Shown: positions 7,629-13,170 of the stretch, in pieces | Layout of the letters: each line of letters starts with the position of its first letter | Position numbering within the stretch: position 1 is the first letter of the stretch | Assembly: GCA_041628815.1 (NCBI GenBank) | Contig: JBFKOL010000094.1 | Span: 1-13,170 of the forward strand | Reading direction: 5' to 3' | Length of the DNA: 13,170 bases | From: JBFKOL01 sp041628815 | GTDB taxonomy: Bacteria > Bacteroidota > Bacteroidia > Chitinophagales > Saprospiraceae | Made by a program: the position numbers and the translations under genes | Notes under the pieces: generated by a model | Databases searched by the model: none | Told to the model about the DNA's origin: nothing | The model's input: the letters and a program-made list of their open reading frames with translations, nothing else

Positions 7629-9511
7629 AACCTGCTGAAAGGGACTGAATACCGCTTCCGTCCGTCCTGAATCGATAAAATATAAACTCCACTTGGCAAA
7701 GAGGAAATATCGATTTGGATCCCGGGTTGATTTGGGAAAACACCTCTGAGTCGGACCTTACCCGATGGATCATAGATAGTGAAAGGAATCTTTGTGCCGG
7801 ACAAGGACTTTTCAAAATTGAGCCATAGCACGGAGGCAGCCGGATTTGGGAAGATCTTCAGTCCTGCTTCTTCAGCCTCAATGACCGATGTTACCACTCG
7901 ACCGGTGGTGTCTTCTCTGATATAAATAGTCTGGTCTGCCGGAATATCGCGAACCCATTGAGGTTCTGAATGACCAGGCCAAAAAACGGCCATGCTGTCG
8001 ATGTTCACCCTCTGACCCAGTCCAAAATGAACCCTTCCGGAATTCTGCGAGCAGTGGCTTGACCCACCCAACAGTTCCCGTTCCAGGATGTCTCCTCCGG
8101 CATAGATCCTGACTCGTGCTCCAAAGGCGTTAAAATTGCTTTGAACACCTTCCAGCGAAACTTTCAGCCAGTGATTGGAATCGTTTTGATTGACATACAG
8201 CACTGATATAGGCTCGAGTCCGAGTGAAGGACGGTCAAAAACCACGGTGAATATGTCAAGATCACCGTCGTCATCAATATCGCTGTAGGCCGTGCCTCGC
8301 GATGCAAAAACATTGGAAGCAGGATGAGCAGTCGTATCGAGGATGAACTTGCCGGTGCCATCGTTGAAGTAAAGCTGGTCTGAATCTCCGAAGTCACTTG
8401 GAAGTATGGCACTTGTCGGTGCATATCCGTTAGCTACATACAGATCAAGATCACCATCGTTGTCAACATCGAGGAAGTTGGCTCCCCAGCTTACTGCCAA
8501 GGTGGTATCGCCTACGTTTAAAATATTTTCCACGCCAGCTTCTGTGGTCCGGTCTGTATAGACTGAGTCGTCATATACCAACAATGCATTGCGGCCAAAA
8601 TTGGTGATGTATAGATCGTCCCGGTTATCGTTATTGACATCTCCGACGGCAATACCCATACCGTAAAATGATAGATCAGTACGAAGTCGTTCACTTTCTT
8701 CGAAGAATGAACCTTCCGTGGTATAATCGTTCCTGAACATTTTGTTGGGTGTGACAAAAGGACCAAAGTCATTGGCCAAATAAATGTCTTGGTCACCGTC
8801 GAGATCATAGTCCGTGGCGACTACCGCCAAGCCACATCCCACATCATTAAGACCCACACGCGAAGATATTTCACGGAATTGAAGGTTGCCCAGATTTTCA
8901 TACATGCGGTTTGGGTAACAGGTATGCGCATAGCCGATCACTTCATCCATTTCGTTGCGGACAAGGTTAGACTCGCGGATATAGTTGATCGTGTAAATGT
9001 CCAGGTCGCCATCCAGGTCGAAGTCAAAAAGTGTTGCTCCCATGGTCCATGCCTCATCAAGTGGAGAAGTGTGGTCCCACACTTCTCTGAATGTATTGTC
9101 TCCCTGATTGATAAATAGCAAGTTCTTGTAAAAATTGAAATTGCGATCAAAAATCGTCGTAACAAAGAGATCGTTCAGCCTGTCGCCGTTGAAATCTCCT
9201 GCATAGGCTGCTGTAGTATAGATATCCGTGGTAATGTTGAATCCTGCAAAAGGTGTGTAATATTCGAAGAGTCCATCGCCATTGTTCAGGTAGAAATGAT
9301 CCACGTCTTCACCGCCAGTTATGTATAAATCATCGTCACCATCGTTGTCGGAATCAAAGAATACGACTCCGCCCCCATTGAAAAGGCGTTGAGTATATAC
9401 ATGATCAATACCTGCTTCACTGTGTCCCGGGGTCAAAACTTGGGCGTAGCTTGTTAATTTAAGCATTACCAGCAAAATGAAGCCAAGTGCAATGTCTCGA
9501 TGGACCGTCAT
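7622..9511 (-). CDS. Secreted FG-GAP/VCBS-repeat protein with ASPIC/UnbV domain (CRTAC1 type) and T9SS tail
   Basis: I chose the ATG at 9511 because it starts a good signal peptide (MTVHRDIALGFILLVMLKLTSYAQ) and leaves 20 bp after the upstream gene; in-frame starts further upstream would overlap that gene. The product is 629 residues. Seven calcium-loop motifs of FG-GAP/VCBS type are visible, starting near residues 53, 106, 163, 234, 291, 348 and 411 (for example DSDNDGDDD, DFDLDGDLD, DIDDDGDLD); together they suggest a seven-bladed propeller. The loops near 106 and 291 lack the usual DG pair (NGDRLND, NNDNRDD). Residues 447-533 form an ASPIC/UnbV domain (HWLKVSLEGVQSN, GARVRIY, RVHFGLG). A T9SS type A sorting domain follows from about 551 (IFPNP...GVYILSI). 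It is the second gene of a two-gene operon. The biological role of CRTAC1-type bacterial proteins is poorly known; adhesion or scaffold function is inference. Confidence 0.9.
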   Translation of the reverse strand: MTVHRDIALGFILLVMLKLTSYAQVLTPGHSEAGIDHVYTQRLFNGGGVVFFDSDNDGDDDLYITGGEDVDHFYLNNGDGLFEYYTPFAGFNITTDIYTTAAYAGDFNGDRLNDLFVTTIFDRNFNFYKNLLFINQGDNTFREVWDHTSPLDEAWTMGATLFDFDLDGDLDIYTINYIRESNLVRNEMDEVIGYAHTCYPNRMYENLGNLQFREISSRVGLNDVGCGLAVVATDYDLDGDQDIYLANDFGPFVTPNKMFRNDYTTEGSFFEESERLRTDLSFYGMGIAVGDVNNDNRDDLYITNFGRNALLVYDDSVYTDRTTEAGVENILNVGDTTLAVSWGANFLDVDNDGDLDLYVANGYAPTSAILPSDFGDSDQLYFNDGTGKFILDTTAHPASNVFASRGTAYSDIDDDGDLDIFTVVFDRPSLGLEPISVLYVNQNDSNHWLKVSLEGVQSNFNAFGARVRIYAGGDILERELLGGSSHCSQNSGRVHFGLGQRVNIDSMAVFWPGHSEPQWVRDIPADQTIYIREDTTGRVVTSVIEAEEAGLKIFPNPAASVLWLNFEKSLSGTKIPFTIYDPSGKVRLRGVFPNQPGIQIDISSLPSGVYILSIQDGRKRYSVPFSRFH

Positions 9512-9531
9512 TTCGAATAATGGCCTGATGT

Positions 9532-11328
9532 TTATGGCTTGATGAACTTGCCCACCCATACCCCTTCGTCGAATTGTAGTATTGTAATATATGTTCCCGG
9601 CTGCCAATGGGCTATCCCGACCCTGAGGCTTTGGGCATTCATATCTATTAACTCAAAAACTTTTCTTCCGGATAAATCAATGATATGAACAGAAGTAAAA
9701 GATTCTTCTGCTTCAATATAGAGTTGAAAAGAAACGGGATTCGGGTAAATCAGAATTCGTTTCCCATCTATGAGTTCATTGGTGCTTACGGCCGTTGACC
9801 TATTCCTGATATGTACTCCTTCCGCTGTTGTAATTTCTCCACCCGTGGACTCGCCTTCGATCAAATGATAGGTTGTATTTGCATTTAGGGAGGTAAATCG
9901 ATCAATATGACCGGAGGGCCATGTAATTTTTAGGCTGTCTATGGTGGAGTAAGAGCCCGTACCGAAATGTACCTTTCTGCTGTTTTGACCGAGAAAGCCG
10001 AATCCACAGTGTGTATACGACATCTGGAATTGATCTTCGTAATAAATTTCTATCCGCGAGCCAATGCCGTCGCGATTGCTCAATACACCTTCCAGGGTGA
10101 GGGCCAGCCAATTTCCGGGACTGATGGTTTGGTTTTGCCACAAATGGAATGCAAAAGGTGGATTGTTTTGAACGACGATATCCATATGGCCGTCGTTGTT
10201 CCAGTCTGCGATCGCATTGGCAAAACTCGGGACAGTATCTTTTTTGAAGTCTCCATCGCTAACGATGGTGAACCCTGAAATACCTGTGTTCTCATAAAAA
10301 AGACTTGATGGCGCTGATGTGCCTTCAACCTGGCCACTCACGTATAAATCCAGGTCTCCGTCGTTGTCGGCGTCGAGAAAGTTACTTCCCCATCCTATGG
10401 AGTTGAAGGAAATGCCGAGGTCTTCTGCCCTATCTACAAACCTTATGATTCCCTGTGCCTTATCCTGGTAATCATTTATGAGCATTACGTTACCTTCTGC
10501 GGTATTGGTTACATAAATATCCAGCCACCCATCGCGATTCAGATCCGCGAAATTCACACACATGGCATTCATTGCCACACCTGCACCTGTTGCATCGCTG
10601 ACATCCATAAACATTTTTCCCTGTACATTTTCCAGTAAAGTGTTCCCTTTAAACCGATCATGAGCCGTGTAGATGTCGGGCCACATATCGTTGTTGTAGT
10701 CGAGGAAAGATGAACTGAAAGGTATTTTGCCTCGGTCATCGGCAAACATTTGCGAACCTCCTTCGGTGAAGGTTCCGTCGGCATTGCTCATGTATAGCCA
10801 ATTCACGTTTTCGAATTCGGGAGCTCCTGGCAAATCACGGGCATTGACATAGAGGTCCAACCAACCGTCCCTGTTGACATCACCCCAGGCTGCACCATAG
10901 GCTCGACGGATTTCAGTTTTCAAACCCGTCTCTTCTGTAACATCGATTAGGTTTAATTCACCGTCATTCCTGTACAATTTACTGATTCCATCAAAGGTGG
11001 CAACAAAAAGATCTGGATCCCCATCGTTGTCGTAGTCTGCCCACAATACCTGCTTTGCCGTTTCCTGATGGTTAACCAATGGAGAGATCCAGTCAAATCC
11101 ATTGCCATTGTTGATATAGAAGGCCAAAGGTCTTCCTTCTTCGGTACCTAAGGTGAGATCGTCCCTGCCGTCCTGGTTAAAATCATATGTACTGATACCG
11201 GTACCAATGGTCCAGATGTCCAGTTTTTCATTGACACCAAGCGCATGTGCTCTTTCAAAATAGCGAATCTGTCCGCTGGAAAGGTGGATGGTCACGAGGA
11301 ATGCTATGACAATGGTCAACGCTCTCAT
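9532..11328 (-). CDS. Secreted FG-GAP/VCBS-repeat protein with ASPIC/UnbV domain (CRTAC1 type) and T9SS tail
   Basis: The open frame continues upstream into the divergent recombinase gene, but the ATG at 11328 fits best. It starts a signal peptide (MRALTIVIAFLVTIHLSSGQ) and sits 8 bp downstream of a candidate -7 box. The product is 598 residues. Seven calcium-loop motifs start near residues 49, 98, 150, 210, 262, 319 and 375 (DFNQDGRDD, DYDNDGDPD, DVNRDGWLD, DYNNDMWPD, DLNRDGWLD, DADNDGDLD, DWNNDGHMD). An ASPIC/UnbV domain spans about 405-490 (NWLALTLEGVLSN, GSRIEIY, KVHFGTG). From about 525 a T9SS type A sorting domain follows (IYPNP...DLSGRKVFEL...GTYITIL). Architecture and loop count match the next gene 20 bp downstream, so the pair looks like an old tandem duplication now well diverged. 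The partner or ligand is unknown. Confidence 0.9.
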   Translation of the reverse strand: MRALTIVIAFLVTIHLSSGQIRYFERAHALGVNEKLDIWTIGTGISTYDFNQDGRDDLTLGTEEGRPLAFYINNGNGFDWISPLVNHQETAKQVLWADYDNDGDPDLFVATFDGISKLYRNDGELNLIDVTEETGLKTEIRRAYGAAWGDVNRDGWLDLYVNARDLPGAPEFENVNWLYMSNADGTFTEGGSQMFADDRGKIPFSSSFLDYNNDMWPDIYTAHDRFKGNTLLENVQGKMFMDVSDATGAGVAMNAMCVNFADLNRDGWLDIYVTNTAEGNVMLINDYQDKAQGIIRFVDRAEDLGISFNSIGWGSNFLDADNDGDLDLYVSGQVEGTSAPSSLFYENTGISGFTIVSDGDFKKDTVPSFANAIADWNNDGHMDIVVQNNPPFAFHLWQNQTISPGNWLALTLEGVLSNRDGIGSRIEIYYEDQFQMSYTHCGFGFLGQNSRKVHFGTGSYSTIDSLKITWPSGHIDRFTSLNANTTYHLIEGESTGGEITTAEGVHIRNRSTAVSTNELIDGKRILIYPNPVSFQLYIEAEESFTSVHIIDLSGRKVFELIDMNAQSLRVGIAHWQPGTYITILQFDEGVWVGKFIKP

Positions 11329-11336
11329 CAGAACCA

Positions 11337-11370
11337 CAAAAGTACTTAAATCTCCCCGGGTCTGTTTCAA
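11337..11370 (-). promoter_or_regulatory. Candidate promoter of the FG-GAP/UnbV operon
   Basis: On the minus strand, TACTTTTG (11344-11337) is an exact TAnnTTTG -7 box. A TTG at 11370-11368 lies 23 bp upstream, within the 17-23 bp range described for Flavobacterium-type promoters. Only 8 bases separate the -7 box from the ATG at 11328, so the transcript would have almost no leader. Confidence 0.5.
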
Positions 11371-11393
11371 TTCAAACATATTGCATAAATTTG
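11361..11393 (+). promoter_or_regulatory. Candidate promoter of the tyrosine recombinase gene
   Basis: TAAATTTG at 11386-11393 is an exact TAnnTTTG -7 box. The best -33 match is TCTG at 11361-11364, one mismatch from TTTG with a 21-bp spacer. The start codon lies 4 bp after the -7 box, so transcription from here would begin at or next to the ATG. This promoter overlaps the divergent one on the other strand. Confidence 0.45.
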
Positions 11394-11397
11394 TAAT

Positions 11398-12285
11398 ATG
11401 AATTTTGTGGATTCCTTTTTGGAGCACTTGCGAGTCGAAAAAAACTACTCGATCCATACGATCAAGTCTTATGCCAATGACCTGGCGCAATTTAGACAGT
11501 ATCTCGCATCGAGATATCAGATGAGCGATTGGAGTGGCGTTCAGCACGACCACATACGATCGTGGATCGTATTCCTTATGAAGGATGATTATACGCCCAG
11601 GTCGATAGCCCGCAAAATTTCAAGCCTAAAGAGCTTTTTCAAGACAGCCTGTAAAAAGGGGTGGATAAAAGTCAATCCGTCATCGTTGGTTACGGTGCCA
11701 AAAGTAGGAAAACGGCTGCCCCAGTATGTCCGCGAGGATAAGTTGGGAAAGAGGCTTGAAGGTGAAGAAGAGGACATGTCTTTTAGCACCATTCGCAATC
11801 GTCTGATTGTTGAAATGTTGTACCAGACGGGCATGAGAAAATTCGAGCTTATCAATTTAAGGGATCTAGATGTCAATTTTGCGAGGAAGGAGTTTCGCAT
11901 CAAAGGGAAGGGAAATAAAGAACGACGCATTCCCGTATCAGATGGCCTCCTTGGACGGATCAGGGAATACCTTGATTGCCGGCAATCCTCGTTTGAGGGG
12001 ACTGAGGATGCCTTGATTGTGACCGATAAAGGAAAGAAGACGTATCCCAAGTTCATCTACAACGCGGTGCATCGATGGCTGGCTTCCGTCACAACACAGG
12101 AAAAACGTTCTCCACATGTTTTAAGGCATACCTTTGCTACACATATGATCAATAACGGAGCCGACCTCAATGCCATCAAAGAGATCCTGGGCCATGCAAG
12201 TCTTGCCGCCACCCAGATCTATACCCACAATTCCATTGAACAGATCAGGTCGGTATACAGAAAGTCTCACCCCAAAGCGCGCTGA
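11398..12285 (+). CDS. xerC: XerC/XerD-type tyrosine recombinase
   Basis: The 295-residue product has the length and two-domain layout of chromosome-dimer-resolution recombinases. Residues 1-90 are a SAM-like core-binding domain (FLEHLRVEKNYSIHTIKSYANDL), and about 105-290 is the catalytic domain. The catalytic set is complete: R147 (TGMRKFEL), K171 (KGKGNKERR), H240 and R243 (PHVLRHTFATH), H266 (LGHASL) and the nucleophile Y275 (QIYTH). The role would be resolving chromosome dimers at dif with a partner recombinase and FtsK. The position next to the tRNA-tuf cluster is the usual one for a housekeeping Xer in Bacteroidota, so an integrase of a mobile element is unlikely. XerC versus XerD cannot be settled from this sequence. 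The ATG at 11398 has no Shine-Dalgarno sequence. Confidence 0.93.
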   Translation: MNFVDSFLEHLRVEKNYSIHTIKSYANDLAQFRQYLASRYQMSDWSGVQHDHIRSWIVFLMKDDYTPRSIARKISSLKSFFKTACKKGWIKVNPSSLVTVPKVGKRLPQYVREDKLGKRLEGEEEDMSFSTIRNRLIVEMLYQTGMRKFELINLRDLDVNFARKEFRIKGKGNKERRIPVSDGLLGRIREYLDCRQSSFEGTEDALIVTDKGKKTYPKFIYNAVHRWLASVTTQEKRSPHVLRHTFATHMINNGADLNAIKEILGHASLAATQIYTHNSIEQIRSVYRKSHPKAR

Positions 12286-12302
12286 ATAGGCTACCCTATT
12301 TT
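12285..12302 (+). terminator. Weak hairpin at the end of the recombinase gene
   Basis: AATAGG (12285-12290) pairs with CCTATT (12295-12300) around a CTAC loop, followed by two more T residues. It begins at the last base of the TGA stop. The stem is short and AT-rich, so termination may be partial at best. Confidence 0.35.
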
Positions 12303-12323
12303 CACAAAAAAGAGAATCCTTCA

Positions 12324-12354
12324 TTTACTTATTATAAGAATTGTTCTATTTTTG
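12324..12354 (+). promoter_or_regulatory. Promoter of the tRNA-tuf operon
   Basis: TATTTTTG at 12347-12354 matches TAnnTTTG exactly and is followed by CAAC. TTTA at 12324-12327 is one base from the TTTG -33 box, with 19 bp between them. This is the best promoter-like sequence in the window. It would start an RNA near 12360, about 95 nt before the first tRNA. Confidence 0.65.
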
Positions 12355-12361
12355 CAACCAC

Positions 12362-12416
12362 TTTTCAGAAAAGGTCTGAAAAAGTAGTTTGAGATGACAT
12401 AGAAAAAGGTCAGACC
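12362..12416 (+). promoter_or_regulatory. tRNA-operon leader with two mutually exclusive pairings
   Basis: TTTTCAGA (12362-12369) can pair perfectly with TCTGAAAA (12375-12382) around a 5-nt loop. The middle strand can instead pair as GGTCTGA (12373-12379) with TCAGACC (12410-12416). Both cannot form at once. The last segment also makes a small palindrome, GGTCAGACC (12408-12416). A T6 run lies at 12434-12439 but does not directly follow a stem, so this is not a classical terminator. A regulatory role is inference; the leader may equally be processed away during tRNA maturation. Confidence 0.35.
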
Positions 12417-12456
12417 GACGAGCTATTTTGCCGTTTTTTCCTTGAAATGATCTTAC

Positions 12457-12530
12457 GCCAGCATAGCTCAGTTGGCCAGAGCAGCTGATTTGTAATCAGC
12501 GGGTCGGGGGTTCGAATCCCTCTGCTGGCT
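12457..12530 (+). tRNA. tRNA-Thr (anticodon TGT)
   Basis: A 74-nt cloverleaf: acceptor GCCAGCA pairs with TGCTGGC, discriminator T at 12530. The anticodon stem GCTGA/TCAGC encloses the loop TTTGTAA with TGT at 12491-12493. The T-loop sequence GGTTCGAATCC is present. CCA is not encoded. It is the first gene of the tRNA-tuf cluster. Confidence 0.97.
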
Positions 12531-12599
12531 CAGGCGGGTTTCATATGGGTACCGATGGTGGCAAATTCGTTTTTGTCATGCAAAGTATTCGAAATGAAT

Positions 12600-12685
12600 G
12601 GGGGCGCGCCGGAGTGGGAGAGCCGGGCCAGACTGTAAATCTGGTGACTCTGTCTGAATAGGTTCGAATCCTATCGCCCCCACCA
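12600..12685 (+). tRNA. tRNA-Tyr (anticodon GTA)
   Basis: A type II tRNA with a long variable arm. Acceptor GGGGGCG pairs with CGCCCCC. The anticodon stem CCAGA/TCTGG encloses CTGTAAA with GTA at 12635-12637. The discriminator A at 12682 is followed directly by CCA at 12683-12685, so this tRNA, unlike its three neighbours, appears to encode its own 3' end. Confidence 0.96.
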
Positions 12686-12789
12686 CGACTTAGGAATGGT
12701 GGCTTGAAGATTGCAGTGAAATTCGGTCGGATTAAATATGATTCTCATCATTGAGTCCATCTCGACAGCGGTAATTGAAAGAAATTAAT

Positions 12790-12862
12790 GCGGGCGTAGC
12801 TCAGTTGGTAGAGCATCAGCCTTCCAAGCTGAGGGTCGCGGGTTCGAGTCTCGTCGCCCGCT
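12790..12862 (+). tRNA. tRNA-Gly (anticodon TCC)
   Basis: A 73-nt cloverleaf: acceptor GCGGGCG pairs with CGCCCGC, discriminator T. The anticodon stem TCAGC/GCTGA encloses CTTCCAA with TCC at 12823-12825. The D-arm (AGCTCAGTTGGTAGAGC) and T-loop (GGTTCGAGTC) are normal. No encoded CCA. Confidence 0.97.
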
Positions 12863-12984
12863 CAAGAAATACACCTCATCCCATAAAGTAATGGAGTGGG
12901 TTGGAAGCGTGAGATGTCAGAGTTGTGGCGGATGAAAGTCGCTACCTGAAAGCCTTGATGAGGCACTGGGCTCCATCCTTAAAA

Positions 12985-13056
<72 letters not shown>

Positions 13057-13114
13057 CAATGAATTTATTAAGAATTAATTATTAATTACACCGAAATAAA
13101 AATTTTTTAAACCG

Positions 13115-13170
13115 ATGGCTAAGCAAATTTTTGAAAGAACTAAACCGCACGTTAATATCGGAACGATTGG
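13115..13170 (+). CDS. tuf: Elongation factor Tu (3' partial, runs off the window)
   Basis: The first 18 codons are MAKQIFERTKPHVNIGTI, the conserved EF-Tu N-terminus that leads into the P-loop GTP-binding motif just beyond the window edge. EF-Tu is the cytosolic GTPase that brings aminoacyl-tRNA to the ribosome. The AT-rich 58-bp gap after tRNA-Thr holds no Shine-Dalgarno sequence and no clear TAnnTTTG box, so tuf is probably transcribed together with the tRNAs. Confidence 0.95.
   Translation, partial: MAKQIFERTKPHVNIGTI

Noticed and set aside
9512..9607. Earlier in-frame start for the second FG-GAP/UnbV gene
   Set aside because: It would overlap the upstream gene by up to 76 bp and put 32 polar residues before the signal peptide that starts at 9511.
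7622..11328. Repeated DNA encoding D-x-D-x-D-G motifs taken as a tandem nucleotide repeat
   Set aside because: The similarity comes from protein calcium loops about 50-70 codons apart and is not uniform at DNA level, so it is not a DNA repeat array.
11329..11553. Upstream extension of the first FG-GAP/UnbV reading frame by 75 residues into the recombinase gene
   Set aside because: The extension lacks signal-peptide character, overlaps the divergent recombinase coding region and lies upstream of the -7 box; the ATG at 11328 begins a proper signal peptide.
11589..12056. 155-codon minus-strand reading frame inside the recombinase gene
   Set aside because: Antisense shadow of conserved catalytic-domain codons; composition shows no protein-like features.
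11398..12285. Recombinase as the integrase of a mobile element inserted near tRNA genes
   Set aside because: Length, complete Xer motifs and the tuf neighbourhood fit a housekeeping Xer. No direct repeats of tRNA ends, phage genes or other cargo are seen.
12424..12430. Second tRNA promoter at TATTTTG
   Set aside because: It is one base short of TAnnTTTG spacing and the nearest TTTG upstream (12388-12391) is 32 bp away, beyond the normal spacer.

Overview
The window comes from a Bacteroidota genome, probably the Saprospirales/Lewinella side of the phylum, although the exact clade cannot be fixed from sequence alone. The signs are a SusC/SusD pair, three secreted proteins ending in type IX secretion (T9SS) sorting domains, TAnnTTTG-type -7 promoter elements, weak or absent Shine-Dalgarno sequences, and the phylum's typical tyrosine recombinase / tRNA-Thr-Tyr-Gly-Thr / tuf neighbourhood.

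Region 1 (1-5891, + strand) is an outer-membrane uptake operon. It holds the 3' bulk of a SusC-type TonB-dependent transporter whose beginning lies outside the window, a SusD-like (SusD-like_2 type) surface lipoprotein, and a 311-residue lipoprotein of unknown family in the position of a SusE/SusF accessory binder. The spacers are 38-39 bp and a strong intrinsic terminator closes the operon at 5860-5891. The ligand cannot be read from the sequence.

Region 2 (5967-11328) encodes three exported proteins. A T9SS-targeted aryl-sulfate sulfotransferase-like protein (+ strand) converges on a two-gene minus-strand operon. Both genes of that operon encode seven-loop FG-GAP/VCBS, ASPIC/UnbV (CRTAC1-type) proteins with T9SS tails. 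The convergent genes share 7 bp across their stop codons, so there is no room for a terminator between them.

Region 3 (11398-13170, + strand) is housekeeping. A XerC/XerD-type tyrosine recombinase starts divergently from the FG-GAP operon across 69 bp that contain two overlapping candidate promoters, both of which would give nearly leaderless mRNAs. Four tRNAs follow, Thr(TGT), Tyr(GTA), Gly(TCC) and Thr(GGT), with unusually roomy spacers, and then the first 18 codons of tuf (EF-Tu). The tRNA operon has a good promoter and a leader with two mutually exclusive pairings. The hpf/raiA gene often found between the recombinase and the tRNAs in this phylum is absent.

No mobile element, CRISPR array or clearly new defence or biosynthetic system is visible. 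The points most worth a second look are the tRNA-tuf leader, the overlapping gene ends and promoters, and the possible functional link between the Sus operon, the sulfotransferase and the paired UnbV proteins.
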